Shown one piece after another: positions 1 through 6,617 of a DNA stretch of 48,234 bases. The stretch's first letter is position 1. Each line of letters starts with the position of its first letter. This DNA is from Peptoniphilus_A sp022767005 (GTDB lineage Bacteria > Bacillota > Clostridia > Tissierellales > Peptoniphilaceae). The notes under the pieces are model-generated. The model saw only the letters and a list, made by a program, of their open reading frames with translations. It was not told the DNA's origin and ran no database searches. The translations under genes were made by a program, and so were the position numbers. Where the stretch lies: assembly GCF_050315115.1 (NCBI RefSeq), contig NZ_JBNPOJ010000013.1:1-48234 (forward strand), given 5' to 3'.

Positions 1-41
1 TTACTTTTAAAACCGTCGCGAGCTTTTAAGTTGTTATCCAT
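1..41 (-). CDS. Start of a sodium:neurotransmitter symporter (NSS)-type transporter (partial)
   Basis: Only the first 13 codons lie in the window, reading MDNNLKARDGFKS from an ATG whose ribosome site AAGGAG sits 8 bases upstream. NSS-family transporters of Firmicutes commonly begin with a short tail containing a (R)(D/E)xFKS(K/R) motif just before the first membrane helix, and this matches. The gene follows tryptophanase on the same strand with about 70 bp between them. Known tryptophanase loci often carry a Na+-dependent tryptophan transporter (TnaT type), so a tryptophan uptake role is inferred from position. The identification rests on a very short peptide and could be wrong. Confidence 0.5.
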   Translation of the reverse strand, partial: MDNNLKARDGFKS

Positions 42-64
42 AATTATTCTCCTTAAAATAGGGT

Positions 65-89
65 AATACCCCTTTTTGCAAGGGGTATT
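65..89 (-). terminator. Perfect 10-bp hairpin between tryptophanase and the downstream transporter
   Basis: Arms 65-74 and 80-89 pair perfectly around a 5-base loop (TTTGC). On the transcribed minus strand there is no U-run after the stem, so this is not a classical terminator. It may be an RNA processing or stabilising hairpin that sets different expression of the two genes. Confidence 0.45.
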
Positions 90-114
90 TAATATTAAAT
101 TTTAATTAAGTTCA

Positions 115-1758
115 TTATTTTTCATCTTCAGAAGGTTCATAAGTTTCTAGGAATGCGTGGAAGTGACGCATTGGAAGATTCTTGCCCTTTACTATTCTAA
201 TATTAGGAATAGTAGCGCGATCTTCGTAAAGAGCTTTTACAGCTGCAATTACATAATCCATGTGTTCCTTAGAAAGTTGACTTCTGTTTATTGCAAAACG
301 AACTACATTAGCAACTTCAGCTTGTTGTTCTGGAGTTTTTAAATCGTATTCCATAGAATAGTTTCCAAGTTCAGCAGTTCTTATTCCATATCTTCTTATT
401 AATTCAACAGAAAAGCCTTGACCAGCAAAAGTTTCTGGAGCTCTCTTATTGTCGAAAAATTCATCCATATTGATGTATACTCCGTGACCACCAGCAGGGA
501 GTACAACGCCCTTTACTCCAGCCTTATAGAATCCTTGTGCAAGGTATTCGCATTGTTTTACACGAGCGTCAAGGTAATCGAACTTAGCAGCTTCATAAAG
601 TCCAGCAGCAAGTGCCATAATATCTCTACCGCTCATTCCACCATAAGAGTCGTTTCCGTAAGAAGAAATTTGTTTAACCTTTAATAAAATACCAACGTCA
701 GTTTTTACTGAGCCATCTTCGTTAAAGTCGGAGAATTTTTTCCAAAATAGTCCTTTATCTCTGAAGGCAAGAACGCCACCCATATTTGCATGTCCATCTT
801 TTTTAAGGGAAGCTGTGAATCCATCACAATAAGAAAACATTTCCTTTGCGATTTCAGGGATTGATTTGTCAGCGTATCCATCTTCATTTACTTTAATGAA
901 GTAAGCATTTTCTGCCCATCTAGCAGCGTCAAACATATAAGGAATTTCATATTTGTGTGCTATTCTAGAACATTCTCTAATATTTGCCATGGAAACAGGT
1001 TGACCACATACAGTATTATTAGTAATAGTTGTGTAAATTAGAGGCACATTTTCAGGTCCTAATTTTTCAATTAATTCTTCTAATTTTACTGTGTCCATAT
1101 TGCCCTTAAATGGATTCTTTTCGTAGTGACCATTTTCAGGAACTTCCCACAAAAGTTTTTTGTTGTATAAATTTCTTGGTATAGAACCCATTTGTTTAAT
1201 ATTTCCTTCAGTCGTGTCAAAGTGACCATTTGAAGGTATTGTGTAAGTCTTTCCAGGTTCTCTTTCGTTTAAGATTTTTTTAACTAGTTCAAATAAAACA
1301 GACTCAGCTGCACGACCTTGTTGGATGATAAAAGTATTAGGTCTTTCCATTTGTGCAGATCCACCGTTAAATAGTCCGCCTTCATATTCACAAAGATATA
1401 CTTCGTCCATCATTTTTTCTACATCAGTACAATCAGTTCTTACAAGGTCGATAATTCTTTTTTGATCATCGCCTCTTTCAAAGACATCTCTAAAGGCATC
1501 TAAAAGAACATAATAGCCCTTGTTTCTTCCATAGGATTCATCACCTAAAAACATTGCAGACCATTGAACATCTGTCATAGCAGTAGTTCCAGAATCTGAC
1601 AACATATCGATAGTTAACATTCCTGCAGGGAAAGCAAATTCATTGTAGTGAGTAGCTTTAAGAGCTCTTTCTCTTTGTTCAACTGTTACATTTGGTAAAT
1701 TTTTAGTAACATAAGTGTAGGAATGTGGTGTAGGTACGTCTAATTGATACTTTTTCAT
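115..1758 (-). CDS. tnaA: Tryptophanase (PLP-dependent beta-eliminating lyase)
   Basis: This cytoplasmic enzyme should split L-tryptophan into indole, pyruvate and ammonia; a tyrosine phenol-lyase specificity is the main alternative within the same family. Visible family features are the SDSGT segment near residues 54-58, NGHFDTT near 177, DAARWAENAYF at 277-287, and the PLP-lysine region SLKKDGHANMGG with the Lys pair at 319-320. At 547 residues it is longer than the roughly 470 of E. coli TnaA, as in a long clade found in anaerobes. An in-frame ATG at 1776 lies inside the ribosome site itself (ATGGAGG), so the start is placed at 1758 (MKKYQL). A long structured leader precedes it and a putative amino-acid transporter follows. 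Confidence 0.9.
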   Translation of the reverse strand: MKKYQLDVPTPHSYTYVTKNLPNVTVEQRERALKATHYNEFAFPAGMLTIDMLSDSGTTAMTDVQWSAMFLGDESYGRNKGYYVLLDAFRDVFERGDDQKRIIDLVRTDCTDVEKMMDEVYLCEYEGGLFNGGSAQMERPNTFIIQQGRAAESVLFELVKKILNEREPGKTYTIPSNGHFDTTEGNIKQMGSIPRNLYNKKLLWEVPENGHYEKNPFKGNMDTVKLEELIEKLGPENVPLIYTTITNNTVCGQPVSMANIRECSRIAHKYEIPYMFDAARWAENAYFIKVNEDGYADKSIPEIAKEMFSYCDGFTASLKKDGHANMGGVLAFRDKGLFWKKFSDFNEDGSVKTDVGILLKVKQISSYGNDSYGGMSGRDIMALAAGLYEAAKFDYLDARVKQCEYLAQGFYKAGVKGVVLPAGGHGVYINMDEFFDNKRAPETFAGQGFSVELIRRYGIRTAELGNYSMEYDLKTPEQQAEVANVVRFAINRSQLSKEHMDYVIAAVKALYEDRATIPNIRIVKGKNLPMRHFHAFLETYEPSEDEK

Positions 1759-1963
1759 AAAATAAAAAACCTCCATATAAATAATAATGATAATTATAGA
1801 GGAACCCCGGTCATCGACAAAAGTCGACTAGCGGACAGTATCCAAATTGAGAACCCCGGTTATCAAAAAATTGATTGCAGATTAGTAAAATTAATAAAAA
1901 TTCCACTAATAAAATAAAAATTTGATGAGCGGTCAGCACTCATAGATAAGAATATTATCTATG
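1759..1963 (-). promoter_or_regulatory. Structured tnaA leader with a tandem hairpin plus ACCGGGGTTC motif
   Basis: On the minus strand the roughly 200-nt leader begins with a perfect 9-bp hairpin (1941-1963). A smaller ATGAG/CTCAT hairpin follows, and then two copies of one module: a short hairpin with a T-rich loop followed directly by ACCGGGGTTC. The motif copies lie at plus positions 1851-1860 and 1802-1811. The hairpins before them are ATCAA/TTGAT and TCGAC/GTCGA. GC-rich, nearly identical tandem blocks in an AT-rich leader suggest RNA-level control by a ligand or protein. I could not match it to a T-box, a TnaC-type leader or a riboswitch class I know. Confidence 0.6.
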
Positions 1964-1967
1964 AAAT

Positions 1968-1996
1968 AGTTTACATTATCGAATAAATAAAGTCAA
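1968..1996 (-). promoter_or_regulatory. Probable tnaA promoter
   Basis: On the minus strand TTGACT (plus 1991-1996) and TAAACT (plus 1968-1973) are separated by 17 bp, giving a start near 1961. That places the start at the head of the 9-bp hairpin. The stretch 1997-2081 upstream is AT-rich and I see nothing else in it. Confidence 0.5.
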
Positions 1997-2081
1997 TAAT
2001 ATTGTGTATCAACTAGTTATTTTACACTAAAAAATGAAATCGTTTTATTAAGTTAAATATTAAAATAAAAAAAAGAAAAAA

Positions 2082-2107
2082 TAAATCTCCAAATTAATGG
2101 AGATTTA
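2082..2107 (-). terminator. Terminator of the aldolase gene
   Basis: The arms 2082-2090 and 2099-2107 form a 9-bp stem with an 8-base loop. On the minus strand this is followed by a T-rich run (plus A-run just upstream of 2082). It begins 14 bases after the aldolase stop codon. Confidence 0.85.
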
Positions 2108-2120
2108 AGTAATTAATTAA

Positions 2121-3011
2121 CTATTTTTCAACTGAAGCTGAATAATTTTTTCCTATTGATTCGTCAAGCATCTTTGTAAATTCTTCATCTGTTTGGTTGA
2201 CATTAAGCCCTTCAGTTAAAGCTCTTGAGTAAGAAGCAATTATATTTTTATTTTTTCTAAGTTTTTCATTAGCTTCATCCCTTGAGTAACCGCCAGAAAG
2301 AGCGACAACTCTAATTGTTTGGTCAAAGTTGTATAAGTCTTCGTAAAGATTTTCTTTTTCAGGAAGAGTTAATTTAAACATTACATAATTTTCTTTTTCT
2401 AAGTTTTTAAGTCCTTCGATTAAATATTTTTTTAGAACTTCTTCAATTTCAGCTTTATCTTTAGCGTGTATGTCAACTTCAGGCTCGATAATTGGAACAA
2501 AACCTGCATCAGAAATTTTCTTTGCGTATTCAAATTGTTGATCTACGACTTTTTTTATTGACTTTTCATTAAGTTCCTTGATTACAGAACGCATCTTTGT
2601 GCCGAAAATATTTCTTTCTTTAGCATTTTTAAGAAGTTCATCAATATGTTTGAAAGGCTTCATAAGTTGTGCTCCATCTTTTAATTCATCAAGACCTTCG
2701 TCAATTTTTAAAAATGGAACTATACCCTTTTCTTCCCAAAGGTAGTCGCCAGTAAATTTATCGCCAACCTTTGAATTCATAGTAACTTTAAATAAAATTG
2801 CAGCTAAAATTCTATCAGATGTGAAAGCTTCATTAGTTATAATTCTCTTTCTCATTTCGTGAACTAAGTTAAACATTTCTTCATCGTTAGAATATTTGTC
2901 TTCAGTTACTCCATAATTTAAAAGTGCCTTTGGTGTTGATCCACCTGATTGGTCAAGGGCAGCAATAAAGCCCTTGCCATTTTTCATTCTATTAAATTGT
3001 TCTTTGTTCAT
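2121..3011 (-). CDS. fda: Class I fructose-bisphosphate aldolase
   Basis: Predicted Schiff-base aldolase that cleaves fructose 1,6-bisphosphate to DHAP and glyceraldehyde 3-phosphate in glycolysis or gluconeogenesis. The opening MNKEQFNRMKNGKGFIAALD and QSGGSTPKAL, the EPEVDIH segment and the ALSGGYSRDEAN segment are typical of the roughly 295-residue bacterial class I aldolases of the staphylococcal FdaB type. An upstream in-frame TTG at 3023 overlaps the ribosome site TTGGAGGT. The real start is therefore taken as the ATG at 3011, 5 bases after GGAGGT-type pairing. It is transcribed alone from a strong promoter at 3048-3076 and ends in its own hairpin terminator. Confidence 0.92.
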   Translation of the reverse strand: MNKEQFNRMKNGKGFIAALDQSGGSTPKALLNYGVTEDKYSNDEEMFNLVHEMRKRIITNEAFTSDRILAAILFKVTMNSKVGDKFTGDYLWEEKGIVPFLKIDEGLDELKDGAQLMKPFKHIDELLKNAKERNIFGTKMRSVIKELNEKSIKKVVDQQFEYAKKISDAGFVPIIEPEVDIHAKDKAEIEEVLKKYLIEGLKNLEKENYVMFKLTLPEKENLYEDLYNFDQTIRVVALSGGYSRDEANEKLRKNKNIIASYSRALTEGLNVNQTDEEFTKMLDESIGKNYSASVEK

Positions 3012-3027
3012 TTTTACCTCCAAAGTC

Positions 3028-3076
3028 TAGACTTCTTATTACTTCTAATTATATAATAAGTAGACATAGTTGACAA
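3028..3076. promoter_or_regulatory. Overlapping divergent promoters for aldolase and RNase H
   Basis: For the minus strand, TTGTCA (plus 3071-3076) and TATAAT (plus 3048-3053) are 17 bp apart, a near-consensus promoter for the aldolase. For the plus strand, TATAAT at 3052-3057 with TAGACT at 3028-3033 (18 bp spacer) can serve the RNase H gene. Both -10 elements share the palindrome ATTATATAAT, so polymerases would compete for it. Confidence 0.6.
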
Positions 3077-3097
3077 ATGACAAATTTTGAGGTGAAT

Positions 3098-3676
3098 ATG
3101 AATTATTACGCAGTAAGAGTTGGAAGAAACCCTGGCATATATAAAACGTGGGACGAGTGTAAAAAAGAGACCATGGGATTTAAAGGCGCAAGCTTTAAAA
3201 AATTTTCTAATCTTGAAGATGCAAAAGCATTTTTAAATGAAATAGAAGAAGAAAAGAAAGAAGAGGCTAAAAGGGATGAACTAATAGTATATGTTGACGG
3301 TTCCTATAGGAATTTTGATAAAAGCCATTCTTATGGGGTATATATGTTCAATAATGAAGAGGAATATACCTTTTCTAAGAGATTTTTCAAAGACTCAGAG
3401 ATGAGAAATGTTTCTGGAGAAATTAAGGGTGCCATGAAAGCCATGGAGTATGCAGAATCTATTGGAAAGAGAAAAATTTATCTTCATTATGATTACGAGG
3501 GAATAAGATCCTGGGCGCTTGGATTTTGGAAGACAAATAAAGAAGGAACGATTTTATACAAAAAATTTTACGATGACATTAAGGACAAATTAGAAGTAAA
3601 ATTTATAAAAGTAGAGGCCCATAGCGGCGTGAAGTACAATGAACTTGTTGATAAACTTGCAAAGGAGGCAAAATGA
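3098..3676 (+). CDS. rnhA: Ribonuclease H with N-terminal hybrid-binding domain
   Basis: Predicted RNase H1-type nuclease cleaving the RNA strand of RNA/DNA hybrids. The first 45 residues (MNYYAVRVGRNPGIYKTWDE onward) are the viroplasmin-like RNase H1 N-terminal domain. The catalytic domain follows from about residue 64, with the first acidic residue in YVDGSYR, the second in SGEIKGA, the third in HYDYEGI and a final Asp in ELVDKLA. An upstream ATG at 3077 is possible. The GAGGTG ribosome site at 3088-3093 lies 4 bases before the ATG at 3098, which is favoured. It overlaps the next gene by 4 bp, so the two are probably co-translated. Confidence 0.9.
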   Translation: MNYYAVRVGRNPGIYKTWDECKKETMGFKGASFKKFSNLEDAKAFLNEIEEEKKEEAKRDELIVYVDGSYRNFDKSHSYGVYMFNNEEEYTFSKRFFKDSEMRNVSGEIKGAMKAMEYAESIGKRKIYLHYDYEGIRSWALGFWKTNKEGTILYKKFYDDIKDKLEVKFIKVEAHSGVKYNELVDKLAKEAK

Positions 3677-4092
3677 GAAAATCTTGGGATGAATATTTTA
3701 TGGAGATAACTAAAATGGTTGCGACGAGATCCACTTGCGATCGCGCCTTTGTAGGCTGTGTTTTAGTAAATTCTGACAATAGAATTATTTCTACTGGATA
3801 TAATGGGTCTGTAACGGGGAATCCTCATTGCGACGAAGTTGGCCATACCATGAGAGATGGACATTGTATTGCCACAATTCACGCAGAAATGAATGCACTT
3901 TTATATTGTGCAAAGGAAGGAATTTCAGTAAAGGGTGCTAAAGCCTATGTTACTCATTTTCCATGTTTAAATTGTACAAAGGCACTTATTCAAGCTGGCA
4001 TCTGTGCCATATATTATCACGAAGCTTATAGAGTGGACGATTATGCCATGGAACTTCTGAATAAAAATAAAATTATTTTAAAACAAATTTAA
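3673..4092 (+). CDS. Deoxycytidylate (dCMP) deaminase, ComEB type
   Basis: A 139-residue zinc deaminase that would convert dCMP to dUMP for thymidylate synthesis. The zinc and catalytic motif HAEMNAL and the PCLNCTKALI cysteine pair are intact, and the N-terminal RSTCDRAFVGCVLV segment is typical of the dCMP deaminase/ComEB group. The start codon overlaps the RNase H stop by 4 bp (ATGA), so the two genes form a small nucleic-acid metabolism operon closed by the terminator at 4106. Confidence 0.9.
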   Translation: MRKSWDEYFMEITKMVATRSTCDRAFVGCVLVNSDNRIISTGYNGSVTGNPHCDEVGHTMRDGHCIATIHAEMNALLYCAKEGISVKGAKAYVTHFPCLNCTKALIQAGICAIYYHEAYRVDDYAMELLNKNKIILKQI

Positions 4093-4105
4093 TAAAGTTA
4101 GATTG

Positions 4106-4135
4106 CCTATTAAGTATAACTTAATAGGTTTTTTT
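4106..4135 (+). terminator. Rho-independent terminator after the deaminase gene
   Basis: CCTATTAAG (4106-4114) pairs with CTTAATAGG (4120-4128) around a 5-base loop, followed by seven Ts. Confidence 0.9.
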
Positions 4136-4193
4136 ATTAAAATGTTGGGTATTTTATATAAATAAGAAATCCATAAAAATTAGGAGGTAGAAC

Positions 4194-4610
4194 ATGAAGG
4201 GATTCATGGAAGAATTTAGGGAATTTATTTCTAAGGGCAATGTAATGGATATGGCAGTTGGCGTTATTATAGGTGGAGCTTTTGGCAAAATCGTATCGAG
4301 CCTTGTGGAAAATATTTTAATGCCACTTATTGGAATTATTATTGGTGGAGTTAATTTTTCTGATTTAAGTGTTACTGTTGGAACTGCTGAAGTTAAATAT
4401 GGCGTATTTTTGCAATCAGTTTTTGATTTTCTAATTATTGCATTTGTAATATTTATAATGATTAAACAAATTTCAAAAGTTACTAGCAAGTTTAAAAAAG
4501 AAGAAAAAGTGGAACCGACAGAAAAGATATGTCCTTTCTGCAAGTCAACTATTGCAATTGATGCAACTAGGTGTCCACACTGTACATCTGAACTTGGAAG
4601 TGTAAAATGA
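4194..4610 (+). CDS. mscL: Large-conductance mechanosensitive channel MscL with C-terminal zinc ribbon
   Basis: MscL opens under membrane tension and releases solutes during hypo-osmotic shock. The N-terminal amphipathic helix (MKGFMEEFREFISKGNVMD), the first membrane helix with the GVIIGGAFGKIVSSLVENI gate region and the second helix (about residues 80-102) are clear. The cytoplasmic tail, instead of a simple helical bundle, carries two CxxC pairs (CPFC at about 112 and CPHC at about 126) that would form a small zinc ribbon. The ribosome site is AGGAGG. The stop overlaps the patatin gene start by 4 bp. Confidence 0.93.
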   Translation: MKGFMEEFREFISKGNVMDMAVGVIIGGAFGKIVSSLVENILMPLIGIIIGGVNFSDLSVTVGTAEVKYGVFLQSVFDFLIIAFVIFIMIKQISKVTSKFKKEEKVEPTEKICPFCKSTIAIDATRCPHCTSELGSVK

Positions 4611-5638
4611 AAAAGTGGGGTTTGGTCCTTGAAGGTGGCGGAGCAAGAGGTGCTTATCAAGTAGGTGCTTATTTTGCTCTCGTGGAAATGGGATTTAATT
4701 TTTCTAAAATTGTCGGTACGAGTATAGGCGCTTTTAATGGAGCAATGTTTGCTCAAGGTGATGCCTACGAATGTTTTAAAGCTTGGAAAAATTTAGATTT
4801 TTCTTCTTTTGTAAATGAACTTAAAACTGAAGAAGAAGATCAAGATATTTTGACGAAAATTGTAGAAAAACTTAGGAGTCATGACATAAAAATTCCTGAA
4901 TTGACAAGGTCTCCCTATCCACTTTTTAGACTAGTAGATCAGTTTATTGATGAAGACAAACTTAGAAATTCAGATATAGATTTTGGCATTTGCACAGTAA
5001 ATGTATCTGATTTAAAAGTTGAGAAATTATTTAAAAGGGATATTGAGAAAGGACAAATTAAAGATTACATTATTGCATCTTGTTATCTTCCTTTCTTTAA
5101 ATTAAAACCACTTCACGGTAAAATATTTTTAGATGGAGGGTTTGCATCTCCAGCTCCAATTGAAATGATTGATGATGACATAGATATTGTATTAATAAGA
5201 CTTTCTGATAGTTCTATAAAAAATGAAGAGCGTGCAAAATATATTATTAAGCCAAATAAAAGACTTGGTTCAGCTCTTGGTTTTGATACAGATAGAGCTG
5301 ATGAATTAATAAAAAATGGCTACTTCGATGCCTTTAGAACTGTAAAGGGACTAAAGGGAGAGGACTATTATATCTTGCCAATTAAAGAAGAGGACAGTTT
5401 AAAGTATATTTACAAAATTTTAAAGGATAAAGTCAATGAGATTAATAATAGAGTTGTAAGAAGGATATTTGAAGAGTATGCACCAAAGATTGCAGCAGAA
5501 CTAGACATGCCAGAAAATTTTAAGTATGATGAACTTTTATACAAACTTTTAGAAAGGGAAGCAGAGAAAAAGAAGATAGACAGGTATAAAATTTATACAG
5601 TTGAAGAATTAATGAGGGAAATTGAAAATGGATTTTAA
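4607..5638 (+). CDS. Patatin-like phospholipase
   Basis: A 343-residue cytoplasmic or membrane-associated lipid acyl hydrolase. It shows the patatin oxyanion motif GGGARGAYQVG at residues 9-19, the GTSIG nucleophile elbow with the catalytic Ser near residue 40, and the DGGFASP motif with the catalytic Asp near 177. The substrate is unknown; phospholipid turnover is the family default. It overlaps mscL by 4 bp and the NUDIX gene by 11 bp, so the three are one transcription unit. Confidence 0.88.
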   Translation: MKKWGLVLEGGGARGAYQVGAYFALVEMGFNFSKIVGTSIGAFNGAMFAQGDAYECFKAWKNLDFSSFVNELKTEEEDQDILTKIVEKLRSHDIKIPELTRSPYPLFRLVDQFIDEDKLRNSDIDFGICTVNVSDLKVEKLFKRDIEKGQIKDYIIASCYLPFFKLKPLHGKIFLDGGFASPAPIEMIDDDIDIVLIRLSDSSIKNEERAKYIIKPNKRLGSALGFDTDRADELIKNGYFDAFRTVKGLKGEDYYILPIKEEDSLKYIYKILKDKVNEINNRVVRRIFEEYAPKIAAELDMPENFKYDELLYKLLEREAEKKKIDRYKIYTVEELMREIENGF

Positions 5639-6257
5639 TGCTGATTTTTACTTAATGAAAATTAGAGCTATACTTCAGAAAAAAAGTTCAATGCCCTTAG
5701 ATGTTAAAAATAGGTTTTCCGTAATGGTACCTTTGATAAAGAGAAAGGGAGAAATTCATCTTTTGTATGAAAAAAGGGCACTGACTCTTAGAAATCAACC
5801 GGGAGAAATTTCTTTTCCAGGAGGTCGAATTGAGAAAGATGAAAGCCCAAGAAATACAGCTATTCGTGAAACCTGTGAGGAATTATTAATAAAAGAGAAA
5901 GATGTGGAAATATATTCAGAAGGTGATTTTTTAGTAAATCCATATTCTGCTATTATTTACACTTATATTGGCGAGATAAAGAAAGATTTTTTTGAAATTA
6001 GTCCATCAAAGGATGAGGTTGAAAAAATTTTTACAGTACCACTAAAATTTTTTATGGATACTGAGCCAAAATCCTACAAGTTAGACTTAAATGTAAATAG
6101 AAACGAAGACTTTCCCTATCATTTGATTCCAAATGGAGAAAATTACAAATTTAAAAGAGGAAGGGAAGAAGTTCTATTTTATGATTATAAAGGCATTATT
6201 ATTTGGGGGTTTACTGCTAAAATAACGAGAAGATTTATAGAAAGAATAAGTCTTTGA
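5628..6257 (+). CDS. NUDIX hydrolase, CoA pyrophosphatase (NudL) type
   Basis: Likely hydrolyses CoA or a CoA derivative to 3',5'-ADP plus phosphopantetheine. The stretch LLYEKRALTLRNQPGEISFP just ahead of the NUDIX box matches the extra motif (LLTKR..LRxHxGExxFPGG) of the CoA-specific group. The box itself is complete, GGRIEKDE through RETCEELLI. A TTG at 5622 is an alternative start; the ATG at 5628 is preferred, with GAGGGA about 9 bases upstream inside the patatin coding end. No terminator follows closely; the first clear one is at 6391. Confidence 0.85.
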   Translation: MDFNADFYLMKIRAILQKKSSMPLDVKNRFSVMVPLIKRKGEIHLLYEKRALTLRNQPGEISFPGGRIEKDESPRNTAIRETCEELLIKEKDVEIYSEGDFLVNPYSAIIYTYIGEIKKDFFEISPSKDEVEKIFTVPLKFFMDTEPKSYKLDLNVNRNEDFPYHLIPNGENYKFKRGREEVLFYDYKGIIIWGFTAKITRRFIERISL

Positions 6258-6390
6258 CCTTTGTTATTATTGATTTGAATTTTGCAAAAAGAAAAAATAT
6301 TCTGTAAATAAATACAAAAATTATTGTTTTTCATAAAAAAATTAATAAAAAGTTAATAGCACTTGTAATATAAATGTAATATTTTATTTT

Positions 6391-6424
6391 AAAGCTCTAA
6401 ATTTCAAGGTTTAGAGCTTTTTTT
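6391..6424 (+). terminator. Strong terminator downstream of the NUDIX gene
   Basis: An 11-bp perfect stem (AAAGCTCTAAA, 6391-6401, with 6410-6420) and an 8-base loop is followed by Ts. It lies 134 bp after the NUDIX stop codon. The stretch 6258-6390 is AT-rich and I recognise nothing in it, though a short untranslated RNA ending here cannot be excluded. Confidence 0.85.
6397..6413 (+). repeat. 17-bp direct repeat, copy 1 (inside the terminator)
   Basis: CTAAATTTCAAGGTTTA occurs here and again exactly at 6470-6486, 73 bp downstream. Copy 1 is the loop and inner stem of the terminator. Confidence 0.8.
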
Positions 6425-6469
6425 ATTTTTCTTATAAAATATATATAAATAATATTAAATTTTAAATGG

Positions 6470-6486
6470 CTAAATTTCAAGGTTTA
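6470..6486 (+). repeat. 17-bp direct repeat, copy 2
   Basis: Exact second copy of the sequence at 6397-6413, without the outer stem or T-run. It lies just upstream of the promoter of the 3D-domain gene and looks like a partial duplication of the terminator. Confidence 0.8.
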
Positions 6487-6494
6487 TAAGAAGA

Positions 6495-6599
6495 ATTACA
6501 AAATGGTTACAAAAAATTGACAAAATAGTTTTTTTTTATTATACTTTTATGAGGTTAGAAGAGGTTACAAAATTGTAACAAAATTTACAACTTTGTAAC
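6495..6599 (+). promoter_or_regulatory. Promoter and operator region of the YabE-like gene
   Basis: TTGACA (6517-6522) and TATACT (6540-6545) with a 17-bp spacer form a near-consensus promoter. Just upstream, ATTACA (6495-6500) and GTTACA (6506-6511) are an 11-bp-spaced repeat. Read on the other strand this is TGTAAC-N5-TGTAAT, matching the WalR consensus and resembling PhoP boxes. Downstream of the start site lie two palindromes of the form TTACAA-N2-TTGTAA (6565-6578 and 6585-6598), centred 20 bp apart, which look like paired DNA operators. Confidence 0.65.
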
Positions 6600-6617
6600 G
6601 TTATGGAGGTTATTTAT

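Noticed and set aside
1801..1860. T-box or guanidine riboswitch in the tnaA leader
   Set aside because: The T-box core AGGGTGGNACCGCG and the guanidine-I conserved blocks are not present.
1860..1943. A 26-codon leader peptide in the tnaA leader (MSADRSSNFYF...), as in TnaC control
   Set aside because: It has no ribosome binding site, no tryptophan codon and no terminator or Rho-like arrangement; the frame is likely chance.
4154..4756. 200-codon open frame on the minus strand across mscL and the patatin gene
   Set aside because: It lies opposite two strongly supported genes, lacks a ribosome site and its product has no recognisable pattern.
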